DNA of 22,542 nt. It comes from Acidimicrobiaceae bacterium (GTDB lineage: Bacteria > Actinomycetota > Acidimicrobiia > Acidimicrobiales > UBA8592). The notes under the pieces were generated by a model that saw nothing but the letters and a program-made list of their open reading frames with translations, was not told the DNA's origin and did no database searches. Positions 12,963 through 21,731 of the stretch are shown in pieces. The position numbers were made by a program, and so were the translations under genes. The stretch spans positions 1-22,542 of the forward strand of contig PAZD01000061.1 in assembly GCA_002715405.1 (NCBI GenBank). The letters are read 5' to 3'. Position 1 is the stretch's first letter, and each line of letters begins with the position of its first letter.

Positions 12963-13559
12963 TTATACAATTTTATCAACGAGACCATATTTTAGACATT
13001 TTTCGGCATTCCAAATATTATCATGTTTAAGTACTTTATTTAATTTTTTTGATAATTTATCATTTTGACATCTTTCATTAACAAATTTTTTAACATGATC
13101 CATGAGTATATTATTATTTTCCATATCATCTTGACATTCTGAGAATTTACCAAGACAACCACTTCTTATTTCATGGATTAACATATAAGCGTTTTTACGA
13201 ATATATCTTTCTTTTCCAGCTAATGAGATCATTACACACGCACTTGAAACACACCCTTCATTGATTGTGATAATATCAACCTTTGATTTTTGAATGAAAT
13301 CGGCAACATTTAGTCCAGCATATAGTTCACCTCCATCACTGAAGAGGTATAAAAATATTTTACCCATTTCTTCAAATTCGTTTTTAATATATTGAACTGC
13401 GACATATTCTTGTGCTTTACGTAAAGATTCAATTAATTGAAAGCAATTTTCTCGAGAAACATCAGCATGAAAGTAAACTCTATTTTCTTCAACATGAATC
13501 ATAGTTGGTTCTTCTTCTGAATCATCATTACTTTCATTAATAGAATTCATTTTGTTCAT
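12963..13559 (-). CDS. ClpP/crotonase-fold serine protease-like protein
   Basis: The 198-residue product has the ClpP order. The oxyanion segment is FLYLFSDGGELYAG (69-82). The nucleophile region GCVSSACVMI (102-111) has S105/S106 where ClpP has its catalytic Ser, and the His is in MLIHEIRSG (H129). The end AEKCLKYGLVDKIV matches the ClpP C-terminal helix and strand. ClpP forms tetradecameric proteolytic chambers with AAA+ partners; none is seen here. The N-terminus (about 20 residues) is acidic and non-homologous. Three Cys surround the active site, unlike most ClpP. Catalysis is plausible because Ser and His are present. Confidence 0.85.
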   Translation of the reverse strand: MNKMNSINESNDDSEEEPTMIHVEENRVYFHADVSRENCFQLIESLRKAQEYVAVQYIKNEFEEMGKIFLYLFSDGGELYAGLNVADFIQKSKVDIITINEGCVSSACVMISLAGKERYIRKNAYMLIHEIRSGCLGKFSECQDDMENNNILMDHVKKFVNERCQNDKLSKKLNKVLKHDNIWNAEKCLKYGLVDKIV

Positions 13560-13586
13560 TATTTAATTCGATATTTAATGGAAACT

Positions 13587-13594
13587 TCAAATTT
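13587..13594 (-). promoter_or_regulatory. AAATTTGA promoter element
   Basis: The plus strand reads TCAAATTT (AAATTTGA on the minus strand), 27 nt before the ClpP-like ATG at 13559. It overlaps the stop codon region of the gene upstream. Confidence 0.4.
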
Positions 13595-14282
13595 ATATAT
13601 TTCGAAAGAAGTTTGGTACTATTGTAAAGATATTATCAACTTCAATATGATATTGAATAATTGGATTTTCATTTTCTTGAATATAATACCAGTAAGGTGG
13701 GATTAATAAGATTTCATTTTTTTGAATATATTTTTTGTGACCCCATTTTTTGATTTCATAGTTTTCTTTTCCGATGATATCTTCTTTATGTTTTGGATTA
13801 AATAAATAGATAGTAGCATCTCCATAAATTGTTCCAATTAGATTATAATTATGTGAAGCTAATTGTAGATTGGTTTTTTGATTCCCTTTTAGAATTGAGA
13901 ATGATTTATTTAAATCGATATTAATTATAGATAGAGGTAATTGAGTCAAATCAAAATGAACAAATCTTTGAATATCTAAATTTTCAAATAATTCTTTATT
14001 TTTATATATGTAAAGATCATTTACTTGATTATAATCATTAATCTTGATTTCATCGGTTATTTTACATTCTGGATTATAGTCAATTAATTGATCGATTGTA
14101 ATATGTGTTGATTTTTCGTAAAATTGAATTGGATTTAATTTTATAAGATTTTCAACTAATGTATTATATTGATCCGTATATATTACAAATCCATTTACAT
14201 TATATTTCTGAATATTTATAATATTATATATCGTAAGGATAGTATAAATTAAAATTACAATTTGAATAATAATTTTAAACAT
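13593..14282 (-). CDS. Membrane-anchored cupin-like (JmjC-type) protein
   Basis: The 229-residue protein begins with one hydrophobic signal anchor (residues 2-22, FKIIIQIVILIYTILTIYNI). A lumenal or external domain follows. The C-terminal region has SFSILKGNQKTNLQLASHNY, then IYLFNPKHKE, then KNEILLIPPYWYYIQENENP. The last piece matches the Gly/Asn-x-x-L-x-x-P-x-x-W-x-x-x turn at the end of JmjC and cupin-8 domains. The usual HxD...H iron ligands are not clearly present (SHN is the best candidate), so it may be catalytically dead. Function is unknown. It is divergent from the cold-shock gene at 14314. Confidence 0.6.
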   Translation of the reverse strand: MFKIIIQIVILIYTILTIYNIINIQKYNVNGFVIYTDQYNTLVENLIKLNPIQFYEKSTHITIDQLIDYNPECKITDEIKINDYNQVNDLYIYKNKELFENLDIQRFVHFDLTQLPLSIINIDLNKSFSILKGNQKTNLQLASHNYNLIGTIYGDATIYLFNPKHKEDIIGKENYEIKKWGHKKYIQKNEILLIPPYWYYIQENENPIIQYHIEVDNIFTIVPNFFRNI

Positions 14283-14313
14283 ATATAAAGATTAATTATA
14301 AATATAAATTATA

Positions 14314-14712
14314 ATGACCGAAGAAATGAATATTGGAACTGAAGTAGGAAATGTAGTCTGGTTTGATCAAAAGAAGGGATTTGGATTTGTTAAGATCATA
14401 AATCCTAATTCTGAATATTTAGGAAAAGAGATTTTTGTTCATTTTAGTTCAATAAATGCTCAGAGTAATTTTAAGAAATTATATCCTGGTGAGAATGTAT
14501 CATTGGATGTAGAAAGGAATACGGATGATTCAAATAAGGAATTTGCTAGTAAAAATATTGGTGGATTGTATGGTTCACCATTACTTGTAGATAATGATAA
14601 TTATATTATTAAGGTTATAAAGAAGAGAGTAATGGGCGATGATAGTCAGGGGGCGGGTCGAGGACTAGTTACTACAAATCCGGGAAGTGACGAGGGTGAA
14701 TCCGAACAATAA
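14314..14712 (+). CDS. Cold-shock-domain protein
   Basis: Residues 9-70 form a single cold-shock OB fold, with RNP1 KGFGFVKI (21-28) and RNP2 IFVHFSSI (40-47) preceded by a VVWFDQKKG opening. The domain binds single-stranded RNA or DNA through these aromatic residues. The tail after residue about 100 is Gly-, Asp- and Ser-rich and disordered. The stop is directly adjacent to the stop of the convergent gene, with no spacer. A role in mRNA folding or viral transcript handling is inferred. Confidence 0.9.
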   Translation: MTEEMNIGTEVGNVVWFDQKKGFGFVKIINPNSEYLGKEIFVHFSSINAQSNFKKLYPGENVSLDVERNTDDSNKEFASKNIGGLYGSPLLVDNDNYIIKVIKKRVMGDDSQGAGRGLVTTNPGSDEGESEQ

Positions 14713-15444
14713 TTATTCTTTATGTATTTTAATACCACCCATTTCTGAGAAGATAAGTATATCTCTGATTAGTTTAGAACGATCACCTTTAATTTCAATA
14801 CCATTTTTGAGTAGTTCTTGTTTCATGGAATGATTATCCATTTTATTAACTTTTTCGATGACATAATTGATGTTTTTGTTATTGTTTGAATAACATTTAA
14901 AAGGAGTTTTTCTTCCTTTTGATTGTTTTTTCTTTTTCTTTTTTGATCCACCTTTATTTACTCTACTTTTTTTGGTGAATTTATGTTTCTTTGATTGATT
15001 GATTTTTGATTTCTTAATATTTATGTTTGGAGATTTTTTCTTTTTTTTGGGGGTTCCTTTTTTGGGAGTTCTTTTTGGGGGGATTCTTTTTTTGGGAGAT
15101 TCTTTTTGGGGGGATTCTTTTTGGGGAGTTCCTTTTTTGGGAGATTCTTTTTGGGAGGATTCTTTTTGGGGAGATTCTTTTTTGGGAGTTCCTTTTTTGG
15201 GAGATTCTTTTTGGGGGGATTCTTTTTTTGGGATTTCTTTGGGATTTTTTTGAGGTGTTTCTTTTTTAATTACATTTATTTTGATTCCTTCAGGTGTTAA
15301 ATCGATGTTTGTTTTTCGATTCTGACTATCTTTTTTGTTTTTTTTAAAATTTTTATAGGAATCATGGAGGGGTGATTTTTTATATATTTTTTTCTTCTTT
15401 ACTTTAATAGCTCCACCATCAAGTTTCTGACTTAGATTATTCAT
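14713..15444 (-). CDS. Lys/Pro/Ser repeat protein with C-terminal SAP-like domain
   Basis: The 243-residue product is very basic. Residues about 60-130 are a degenerate repeat of KESPQ/KKGTP type, similar in composition to histone H1 tails. Then comes a Lys-rich stretch (residues 140-180). The last 40 residues, MDNHSMKQELLKNGIEIKGD then RSKLIRDILIF, match a SAP motif (helix, Leu-x-x-x-Gly, helix), which binds DNA. It could condense or anchor viral DNA. The repeat is coded by T/G-rich units on the plus strand, some with GGGGGG runs. It converges on the cold-shock gene with no gap. Confidence 0.75.
   Translation of the reverse strand: MNNLSQKLDGGAIKVKKKKIYKKSPLHDSYKNFKKNKKDSQNRKTNIDLTPEGIKINVIKKETPQKNPKEIPKKESPQKESPKKGTPKKESPQKESSQKESPKKGTPQKESPQKESPKKRIPPKRTPKKGTPKKKKKSPNINIKKSKINQSKKHKFTKKSRVNKGGSKKKKKKQSKGRKTPFKCYSNNNKNINYVIEKVNKMDNHSMKQELLKNGIEIKGDRSKLIRDILIFSEMGGIKIHKE
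15043..15250 (-). repeat. Tandem 12-18 base repeats coding KESPQ/KKGTP motifs
   Basis: The plus strand shows a long run of TTCTTTTTGGGGGGATTC- and GTTCCTTTTTTGGGAG-type units, each encoding Ser/Thr-Pro followed by Lys-Lys or Gln-Lys-Glu. Homopolymer runs of T and G inside the units make it prone to slippage and assembly error. Confidence 0.8.
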
Positions 15445-15484
15445 ATCTCCCTCTATATATATTAAATAGATAATCTTTTTATGA

Positions 15485-15793
15485 TTATTTATTTTTTTGG
15501 AATATAGTAACTTCTTTTATGATTCTGTTGATACATAATTCTTCATCACTAAATATTTCTCTACATATATTAAGTACAGATGTATCTCCTATATAATCAT
15601 TACCCATTATTTGTTTTAATGATTTTTTAAGAAAACCTTCAAGATGTGATTTTCTTTCTGTATAGATTTTGTTTACGGCACTTTCAATTTGATGATCAGG
15701 GATAGTTGTAATATTGTTTTCTTTTAGATATTTTTTATAGTTTTCTTTAACATAAAAAAGGACTAGATCTTCGATAATTTTATAATTTGACAT
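15485..15793 (-). CDS. Hypothetical protein, 102 aa
   Basis: This is a soluble, helix-rich product starting MSNYKIIEDLVLFYVKENYK. Regularly spaced Leu, Ile and Tyr are followed by ERKSHLEGFLKKSLKQIMGN and ELCINRIIKEVTIF. It looks like a compact all-helical fold with conserved-looking Cys residues (two, in NICREI and LCINRI). It has no catalytic motif or membrane segment. It lies in a block of leftward genes and is divergent from the ABC1 kinase. Family not recognised. Confidence 0.65.
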   Translation of the reverse strand: MSNYKIIEDLVLFYVKENYKKYLKENNITTIPDHQIESAVNKIYTERKSHLEGFLKKSLKQIMGNDYIGDTSVLNICREIFSDEELCINRIIKEVTIFQKNK

Positions 15794-15827
15794 TCTTGTT
15801 TATGATTATTATTATATTAATTATTAG

Positions 15828-15836
15828 TATTTAAAC
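15828..15836 (+). promoter_or_regulatory. TATTTAAAC element upstream of the ABC1 kinase
   Basis: The string lies about 44 nt before the ATG at 15881, somewhat farther than elsewhere. It is followed by TTAAATAAG, as in the RPB2 upstream region (TTAAAATAAG). Confidence 0.3.
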
Positions 15837-15880
15837 TTAAATAAGTTTATTCATGTAAAAAAATATACATTATTAGAATA

Positions 15881-17251
15881 ATGATATTCTTATTTAATTA
15901 TTTAAAATTATCGATATGGTCATTAATTTATTCACAGAGTCGTTCTGATGTTATCTTGAAGGTAATAAAAAAAAATATAGATGATAGTGGATGTGTAGCA
16001 ATTAAGTTTATGCAATGGATCCTTCCTAAGATAGAGGTCATATATAGTATTGATAAGAAGGAAAAAGGTAATGAGTGGTTTTATGAGTTTGAGGAATTTT
16101 ATGAGAATTGTAAAACACATTCCTTGAAAATGACTGAAGATATTTATCAGAAGGAGTTTAATCATTCGATATATGATGATTTTATTATTGATGAATTAGT
16201 CGCATCTGGGAGTATAGGTCAGGTATATAAGGTTCATAATAAGAAGAATGAGTATTTTGCGCTTAAGGTAATTCATCCAAATATGATTCATCAGATTAAT
16301 TTCTTATATTTTATTGTACGAATGCTTTATTTCATTCCATTTATCCGAGATTATATTAATTATTATCTTCCGATTAGTCTGCTTGATTTTATAGTTGATT
16401 TTAAATTACAAACAAATTTAATTAACGAAGGAAATAATTGTTTAAGGTTCCAAAAAGAATATGAAAATAATCCATGTATAATAATACCTGAGGTACATAA
16501 AGTATCCAGAAATGTATTAATTATGTCTTATGAGGAAGGTACAAAATTTGACGATAGTGATTCAACAGATTATATAAAATCACAAGTTCAATTATTATTA
16601 AAGTTATTTATAAAACATAATCAACATTTCTTTTTCATGCACGGAGACCTCCATAAAGGAAATTGGAAACTAAGAGAAGATGGTAAGGTTGTTATTTATG
16701 ATTTTGGGTATTGTTGGAAGGTCCCTGATTTTCTACATCAATCATTACAAAAAATTGACAAAGCATTTATGGATGTTGATGATGATAAAAAGATAGTCAA
16801 AAGCTTTACAGAAGCTATTTATCTATTTAGCGATAAGAAGGTTGATCGAGAATTGATCCGTAAAGAAATACATATACTATCAAGAGACTTAAGTTGTCAA
16901 GATACAACTTTCTTATTTAAATTATTAATAAATTGTCTAAGAAAGAATAATATTATATTAGATTCATATGTGATTCAATCACTGATATTACATAATCAAA
17001 TGGAAAGTAATTTAATAAGGTATAATGTAATAATTGAAAGTACAGGAAAACCTGGATATATGAAATATACATACTACCGAAAGCAAATTCATGATATCAT
17101 TTGTTTTTGTGAAACAAGGGATATATTTCCTGAATATCGTAAACTAATTGAAAAAGAATATGAAGAAGAAGAGATTGTTTTAAATGAATTATTTGAAACA
17201 TCACAGGGATATGATACTATACCTGGTTTGAAAGAATTAGCAATTAATTAA
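15881..17251 (+). CDS. ABC1/UbiB/ADCK-family atypical kinase-like protein
   Basis: The 456-residue product matches the ABC1 family. The ATP-binding Ala-rich loop is replaced by ELVASGSIGQVYKV (residues about 105-118), followed by YFALKVIHP with the ATP Lys. NEGNNCLRFQKEYENNPCII contains the family's Asn-Glu-x-x-Asn-x-x-x-F segment. Then come the catalytic loop HGDLHKGNWK and the metal-binding YDFG. Cellular members act in coenzyme Q and lipid pathways in mitochondria or plastids; the viral substrate is unknown. The N-terminus is hydrophobic (residues 1-15), which suggests membrane association. It overlaps the small membrane protein at 17244 by 8 bases. Confidence 0.9.
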   Translation: MIFLFNYLKLSIWSLIYSQSRSDVILKVIKKNIDDSGCVAIKFMQWILPKIEVIYSIDKKEKGNEWFYEFEEFYENCKTHSLKMTEDIYQKEFNHSIYDDFIIDELVASGSIGQVYKVHNKKNEYFALKVIHPNMIHQINFLYFIVRMLYFIPFIRDYINYYLPISLLDFIVDFKLQTNLINEGNNCLRFQKEYENNPCIIIPEVHKVSRNVLIMSYEEGTKFDDSDSTDYIKSQVQLLLKLFIKHNQHFFFMHGDLHKGNWKLREDGKVVIYDFGYCWKVPDFLHQSLQKIDKAFMDVDDDKKIVKSFTEAIYLFSDKKVDRELIRKEIHILSRDLSCQDTTFLFKLLINCLRKNNIILDSYVIQSLILHNQMESNLIRYNVIIESTGKPGYMKYTYYRKQIHDIICFCETRDIFPEYRKLIEKEYEEEEIVLNELFETSQGYDTIPGLKELAIN

Positions 17252-17369
17252 TTTTATTTTTTTCATTTTGATACATATAACTAATTTGAATATAATCTTT
17301 AATCATTGAGATAGCTAACCCCCCTGTAAATAATATAGGGATTGATAGGATAAAATAATAGTATTCCAT
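17244..17369 (-). CDS. Small 41-aa membrane protein
   Basis: The minus strand has an ATG at 17369 and a stop at 17244. The product starts MEYYYFILSIPILFTGGLAI, a hydrophobic segment of about 19 residues, followed by a polar tail (KDYIQISYMYQNEKNKIN). It overlaps the ABC1 kinase stop by 8 bases. It matches the other small membrane proteins here in length and layout. No strong promoter octamer is seen upstream on this strand. Confidence 0.4.
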   Translation of the reverse strand: MEYYYFILSIPILFTGGLAISMIKDYIQISYMYQNEKNKIN

Positions 17370-17409
17370 ACTTTTATATTCTGTTTTATGATATTTTTAA
17401 ATATTAGTT

Positions 17410-17429
17410 AAATTTGAAAATATTTAAAC
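17410..17429 (+). promoter_or_regulatory. Compound promoter before RPB2: AAATTTGA plus ATATTTAAAC
   Basis: AAATTTGA (17410-17417) is followed by ATATTTAAAC (17420-17429). They lie 37 and 25 nt before the RPB2 ATG. It is the only place in the window where both element classes stand at their usual distances before one gene. Confidence 0.5.
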
Positions 17430-17454
17430 TTAAAATAAGTAATTTATATAATTC

Positions 17455-20400
17455 ATGAATCTTGATACCGATGGGATTATCAAAAAATATTTTTCACAAG
17501 ATAATATTTTAGTAAATCATCAGATTGAGTCATATAATTATTTCGTAGATGTGATCATTCCAAAGATAATATATCAATATTTCCCTGTAATAATTAATTT
17601 TAATGATAGTTCATGTAAGATTCATCAGATAAAATTAAATATAATAAATTTAGATATTGGAAAGCCATTATTAATTGAAAATAATGGGTGTTCAAGATTA
17701 ATGACTCCAACGATGGCACGTACACGAAATAGTACATATCTATGTCCAATTAATGTTGATTTTCAGACTGAGATTATGATTAATGAAGGTGATACAATTG
17801 TTACATTAAAAGATAAGATAATACCGAATATTACCATTGGAAAAATACCTATTATGGTAAAGTCGAAATATTGTATATTAGGTCAGAAGGGTATTCATGA
17901 CGAGTGTAAATATGATCTAGGAGGGTATTTTATAATTAATGGTAATGAGAAGGTTATTATTTCACAAGAAAAAATCGCGAATAATCAGATTCAAGTATTT
18001 AAGAATCCAAAAAATTCATCAAAATATTCTCATCTTTGTGAGACACGATCATTGGATGAAGGGATATTTAGTATTCCAAAGGTTACCTCTATTAAAATAA
18101 CAAATAAATCTGATATTTATAATAATCATATACGTGTATTGCTCCCTCATATTAAAACTGAGATACCGATCTTTATACTTTTTAGGGCATTAGGATGTGA
18201 AACTGATAAGGATATTATCTATCATATTATTGATAATGATCACTCAATGATCGATCAGAATATTTTAAAGATGTTAAAACCCTCTATTGAGGAGGCATTT
18301 AATGTAAGAACAAGTTCTGAAGCGATTATTTATATTAGTAAATATGTTAATAATAATTATTATTATGTTCAGAATGAGGAAAAGAAAATTAATTATATTA
18401 AAGAGTCGATATTAAAGGAATATTTGAATCACTTAGGAAATGATAAACAAAAGAAGATATATTTTACTGGATTGATGATTAATAAACTATTAAAATGTTG
18501 TTTAGGGATTATTCCGTTTGACGATAGAGATAGTCATCTTAATAAGCGATTTGAAACACCTGGATATCTTTTAGGAAACTTGACATATCAATGTATTCAT
18601 AAGATAACAAAGGATATTCGAAACTTTGTTTCAAAAGAGGTTAATTCAGGATTATGGAATTTAAATAAAAATTATGATGATATTATAAATGAAATTAATA
18701 TTCATAAAATTATTAAATCATCCTATCTTGAAAATATATTAAAAGGTGCGATGGCAACTGGTAATTGGGGTATGAAAGTTAATGCTAGTAAACAAGGTGT
18801 TTCTCAGGTATTAAATCGTTTAACCTATCCTAGTACAGTATCTCATTTAAGAAGGGTTCAAACACCATCGGATAATACTGGTAAATTAGTTCCACCTCGT
18901 AAGTTACATGGGACATCATGGGGATATATATGTCCAAGTGAAACTCCTGAAGGACAGGCTGTTGGTATTGTTAAAAATTTATCAATGAATTGCGAAGTAT
19001 CAATTGGGAATTCTTCTGAACCAACACGATATTATGTTAATCCTTATATCATCAGTTTTAAAGAGATTGATGTACTTCAATTTAATAAAAAAGATCATAC
19101 GAAAGTATTCATCAATGGAGATTGGATTGGATTTACAGAATATCCCGATAAAATTATTAGTATCTTTAAAGATAAGAGAAAGAATGGATTAATTCATCAT
19201 CATATTTCTATATTTTGGGATACTATGTATCAGTCGATTAATATCTATAGTGATGGTGGAAGACCGATTCGACCTTTATTAATTGTAGAAGAGGGAAAGT
19301 TACTTTATAATGATAAGATACATCAATTATTAAAGGAAAATAAATATAATTGGAAGGATCTAGTGAATACTTCAATTACAGATAAAGTATTTTGTATTGA
19401 ATATATTGATCCATATGAGACAAATAATACAATCATTTCAATGAAACCAGATGAATTGTATAAAAATAATGATTATACACATTCAGAGATTCATCCATCA
19501 TTAATACTTGGAGCACTTGCTTCATGTATTCCTTTCCCACATCATAATCAAGCCCCAAGAAATACATATCAATCCGCAATGGGGAAACAGGCTGTGGGTG
19601 TTCATTGTACAAATTATAATCAGAGATATGATACATTTAGTCATGTTTTATCTTATCCTCAACGACCATTAATTGAAACTAAGATGATGAAATATCTAAA
19701 TGCGGATAAATTACCCAATGGAATTAATGTAATTGTTGCAATTCAAACCTATGGGGGATACAATCAAGAAGATTCTATCTTATTTAATCAGGCATCAATC
19801 GATCGAGGATTATTTACATCAACATTCTATCGGACGTATAAAGAAGAAGAAAGAAAGAATCAATTATCAGGTGAAGAAGAAAAATTCTGTAAACCAGAAA
19901 AAGAAAAATTACTCTTTCCGAAACCTTGTAATTATTCAAAACTTAATCATACGGGATTTATTGATGTAAATACATATGTTGATGAAAAAGATATCTTAAT
20001 TGGAAAGGTTATCCCAATTAAGAATAATGAAAAATATGATTATAAAGATAATAGTATTTCACTCAAGAAAAATGAATATGGTTTTGTTGATAGCAATTAT
20101 GTTACAACAAATGGTGATGGTTATAAAATATGTAAAACAAGGATCCGAAGTTTTAGATTCCCAGAAATTGGTGATAAATTCTCGTCTAGACACGGACAAA
20201 AAGGGACAATCGGTATGGTCTATCCTTCAGAAGACATGCCATTTACATCCGATGGAATCATTCCTGATATCATAATCAATCCTCATGCTATCCCAAGTAG
20301 AATGACTATCGCGCAGTTAATCGAATGTATCTTAGGAAAAGTATGCTGTGAAACAGGTAATATTGGTAATGCGACAGCATTTGATAAAGTTTCAGTTAAG

Positions 20401-20898
20401 AATATCACAGAGATGCTTCTTAATGCTGGTCATGAGAAGAATGGAAATGAAATTCTATACAATGGATTCACAGGTGAACAAATCAAAACACAAATATTTA
20501 TGGGACCAACGTTCTATCAGAGACTAAAACATATGTCAGGTGATAAAATACATAGTAGATCAAGTGGTCCAATCGTTACTATGACAAGACAACCAGCTGA
20601 AGGTAGATCTTCACATGGAGGATTGCGTTTTGGTGAAATGGAGCGTGATTGTATGATAGCACATGGAACAGCGAATTTCTTAAAAGAAAGAATGATGGAT
20701 GTATCAGATAAATATCATATCTTTGTCTGTAAACAATGTAATCTACCGGCTCCAGCAAATCAAGAAACCAACTTCTATGAATGTAAATTCTGTAATAATT
20801 ATAAAGATTTTAAAAGGGTCAATATACCATACTCATGTAAACTACTTATGCAAGAACTACAATGTATGTCGATTGCTCCAAGATTTATTACTGAATAA
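17455..20898 (+). CDS. DNA-directed RNA polymerase subunit 2 (RPB2-like)
   Basis: This complete 1147-residue second-largest subunit is of the eukaryotic Pol II / Nucleocytoviricota type. The beta-subunit signatures are in order: the lobe/fork segment near residue 496 (ETPEGQAVGIVKNLSMN) and RHGQKGTIG from about 912. GEMERDCMIAHG starts at residue 1060, and the C-terminal zinc site is CKQC...CKFC (from 1092). RPB2 forms half of the catalytic centre with RPB1 and transcribes viral genes in the cytoplasmic factory. No intein, intron or frameshift is seen. It lies in tandem with PCNA, which starts 38 bases after its stop. Confidence 0.98.
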   Translation: MNLDTDGIIKKYFSQDNILVNHQIESYNYFVDVIIPKIIYQYFPVIINFNDSSCKIHQIKLNIINLDIGKPLLIENNGCSRLMTPTMARTRNSTYLCPINVDFQTEIMINEGDTIVTLKDKIIPNITIGKIPIMVKSKYCILGQKGIHDECKYDLGGYFIINGNEKVIISQEKIANNQIQVFKNPKNSSKYSHLCETRSLDEGIFSIPKVTSIKITNKSDIYNNHIRVLLPHIKTEIPIFILFRALGCETDKDIIYHIIDNDHSMIDQNILKMLKPSIEEAFNVRTSSEAIIYISKYVNNNYYYVQNEEKKINYIKESILKEYLNHLGNDKQKKIYFTGLMINKLLKCCLGIIPFDDRDSHLNKRFETPGYLLGNLTYQCIHKITKDIRNFVSKEVNSGLWNLNKNYDDIINEINIHKIIKSSYLENILKGAMATGNWGMKVNASKQGVSQVLNRLTYPSTVSHLRRVQTPSDNTGKLVPPRKLHGTSWGYICPSETPEGQAVGIVKNLSMNCEVSIGNSSEPTRYYVNPYIISFKEIDVLQFNKKDHTKVFINGDWIGFTEYPDKIISIFKDKRKNGLIHHHISIFWDTMYQSINIYSDGGRPIRPLLIVEEGKLLYNDKIHQLLKENKYNWKDLVNTSITDKVFCIEYIDPYETNNTIISMKPDELYKNNDYTHSEIHPSLILGALASCIPFPHHNQAPRNTYQSAMGKQAVGVHCTNYNQRYDTFSHVLSYPQRPLIETKMMKYLNADKLPNGINVIVAIQTYGGYNQEDSILFNQASIDRGLFTSTFYRTYKEEERKNQLSGEEEKFCKPEKEKLLFPKPCNYSKLNHTGFIDVNTYVDEKDILIGKVIPIKNNEKYDYKDNSISLKKNEYGFVDSNYVTTNGDGYKICKTRIRSFRFPEIGDKFSSRHGQKGTIGMVYPSEDMPFTSDGIIPDIIINPHAIPSRMTIAQLIECILGKVCCETGNIGNATAFDKVSVKNITEMLLNAGHEKNGNEILYNGFTGEQIKTQIFMGPTFYQRLKHMSGDKIHSRSSGPIVTMTRQPAEGRSSHGGLRFGEMERDCMIAHGTANFLKERMMDVSDKYHIFVCKQCNLPAPANQETNFYECKFCNNYKDFKRVNIPYSCKLLMQELQCMSIAPRFITE

Positions 20899-20902
20899 AT
20901 AA

Positions 20903-20912
20903 ATATTTAAAG
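20903..20912 (+). promoter_or_regulatory. TATTTAAA-type element before PCNA
   Basis: ATATTTAAAG lies 24 nt before the PCNA ATG, inside the short gap after RPB2. Confidence 0.4.
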
Positions 20913-20936
20913 ATTATTCATATTATTTTTTATAAA

Positions 20937-21731
20937 ATGTATGATAATATAGGGGAACATCATTTAAATATAAAGACAGAACAAGCTGCGGCATTTCGTA
21001 TTCTGATTGAAGCACTAAAGGAGATATTAACCGAAGCTAATTTTATCTTTGATGAAACAGGTATTAAATTAATGGCGATGGACTCGACACGTTCTATATT
21101 AATTCATATGAAACTCGATTCTGAAAACTTTGAATTTTTCCATTGTCCTAATAAAATAGTCGTTGGAGTAAATATGTTAAACTTTTTTAAGTTAATTAAG
21201 ACCATGAGTAATTCTGAAACTCTAACATTATTTGTTGAAAAAAATAATGAAAATAAATTAGGTATTCTAATTAATAATTCAGAAAAGAATTCACAAACAG
21301 TCTATAAACTAAATCTTCTTGATATTATTGATGAAAATATTAAAATCCCACCGGCTGAATTTGAAACAGAACTATGCCTCCCATCCGGTGACTTCCAAAA
21401 AATTATAAGAGATATGGTTAATATCGGTGAAAATATTGAAATTAAAAGTATCGGTGCTCAATTACTCCTAAATTGTTCGGGTGACTTCGCTTCACAAGAA
21501 ACTATATTAGGTGAAACGAATAATGGTCTTAAATTTAATCAAGTATCTCCTAAAGAACTACCGATTCAGGGTATTTATTCATTAAAATATCTTATTCTAT
21601 TCACAAAATGTACAAATCTTTGTAATCAAATCAATCTATACATTAAAAATGATTATCCACTCATTATTAAGTATTCAGTTGCTTCTTTAGGTGATATTAA
21701 ACTATGTTTAGCACCAAATACATCTACTTAA
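20937..21731 (+). CDS. PCNA-like sliding clamp
   Basis: The 264-residue protein is the usual length for PCNA. The N-terminal domain has AFRILIEALKEILTEANFIF and GIKLMAMDSTRSILIHMKL (residues about 40-58), corresponding to the cellular family's GI-x-L-x-x-x-D motif. A linker (NLLDIIDENIKIPPAEFE) and the second domain (ending in GIYSLKYLILFTKCTNLC) follow. It would form a trimeric ring around DNA as a processivity platform for viral polymerase and repair enzymes. The end PLIIKYSVASLGDIKLCLAPN matches the PCNA C-terminal strands, where cellular members have acidic residues. It overlaps the convergent eIF4E gene by 4 bases. Confidence 0.96.
   Translation: MYDNIGEHHLNIKTEQAAAFRILIEALKEILTEANFIFDETGIKLMAMDSTRSILIHMKLDSENFEFFHCPNKIVVGVNMLNFFKLIKTMSNSETLTLFVEKNNENKLGILINNSEKNSQTVYKLNLLDIIDENIKIPPAEFETELCLPSGDFQKIIRDMVNIGENIEIKSIGAQLLLNCSGDFASQETILGETNNGLKFNQVSPKELPIQGIYSLKYLILFTKCTNLCNQINLYIKNDYPLIIKYSVASLGDIKLCLAPNTST

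Noticed and set aside
14999..15300. Three overlapping Gly/Phe/Trp-rich plus-strand frames
   Set aside because: They are antisense readings of the Lys/Ser/Pro repeat protein; repetitive DNA keeps several frames open.
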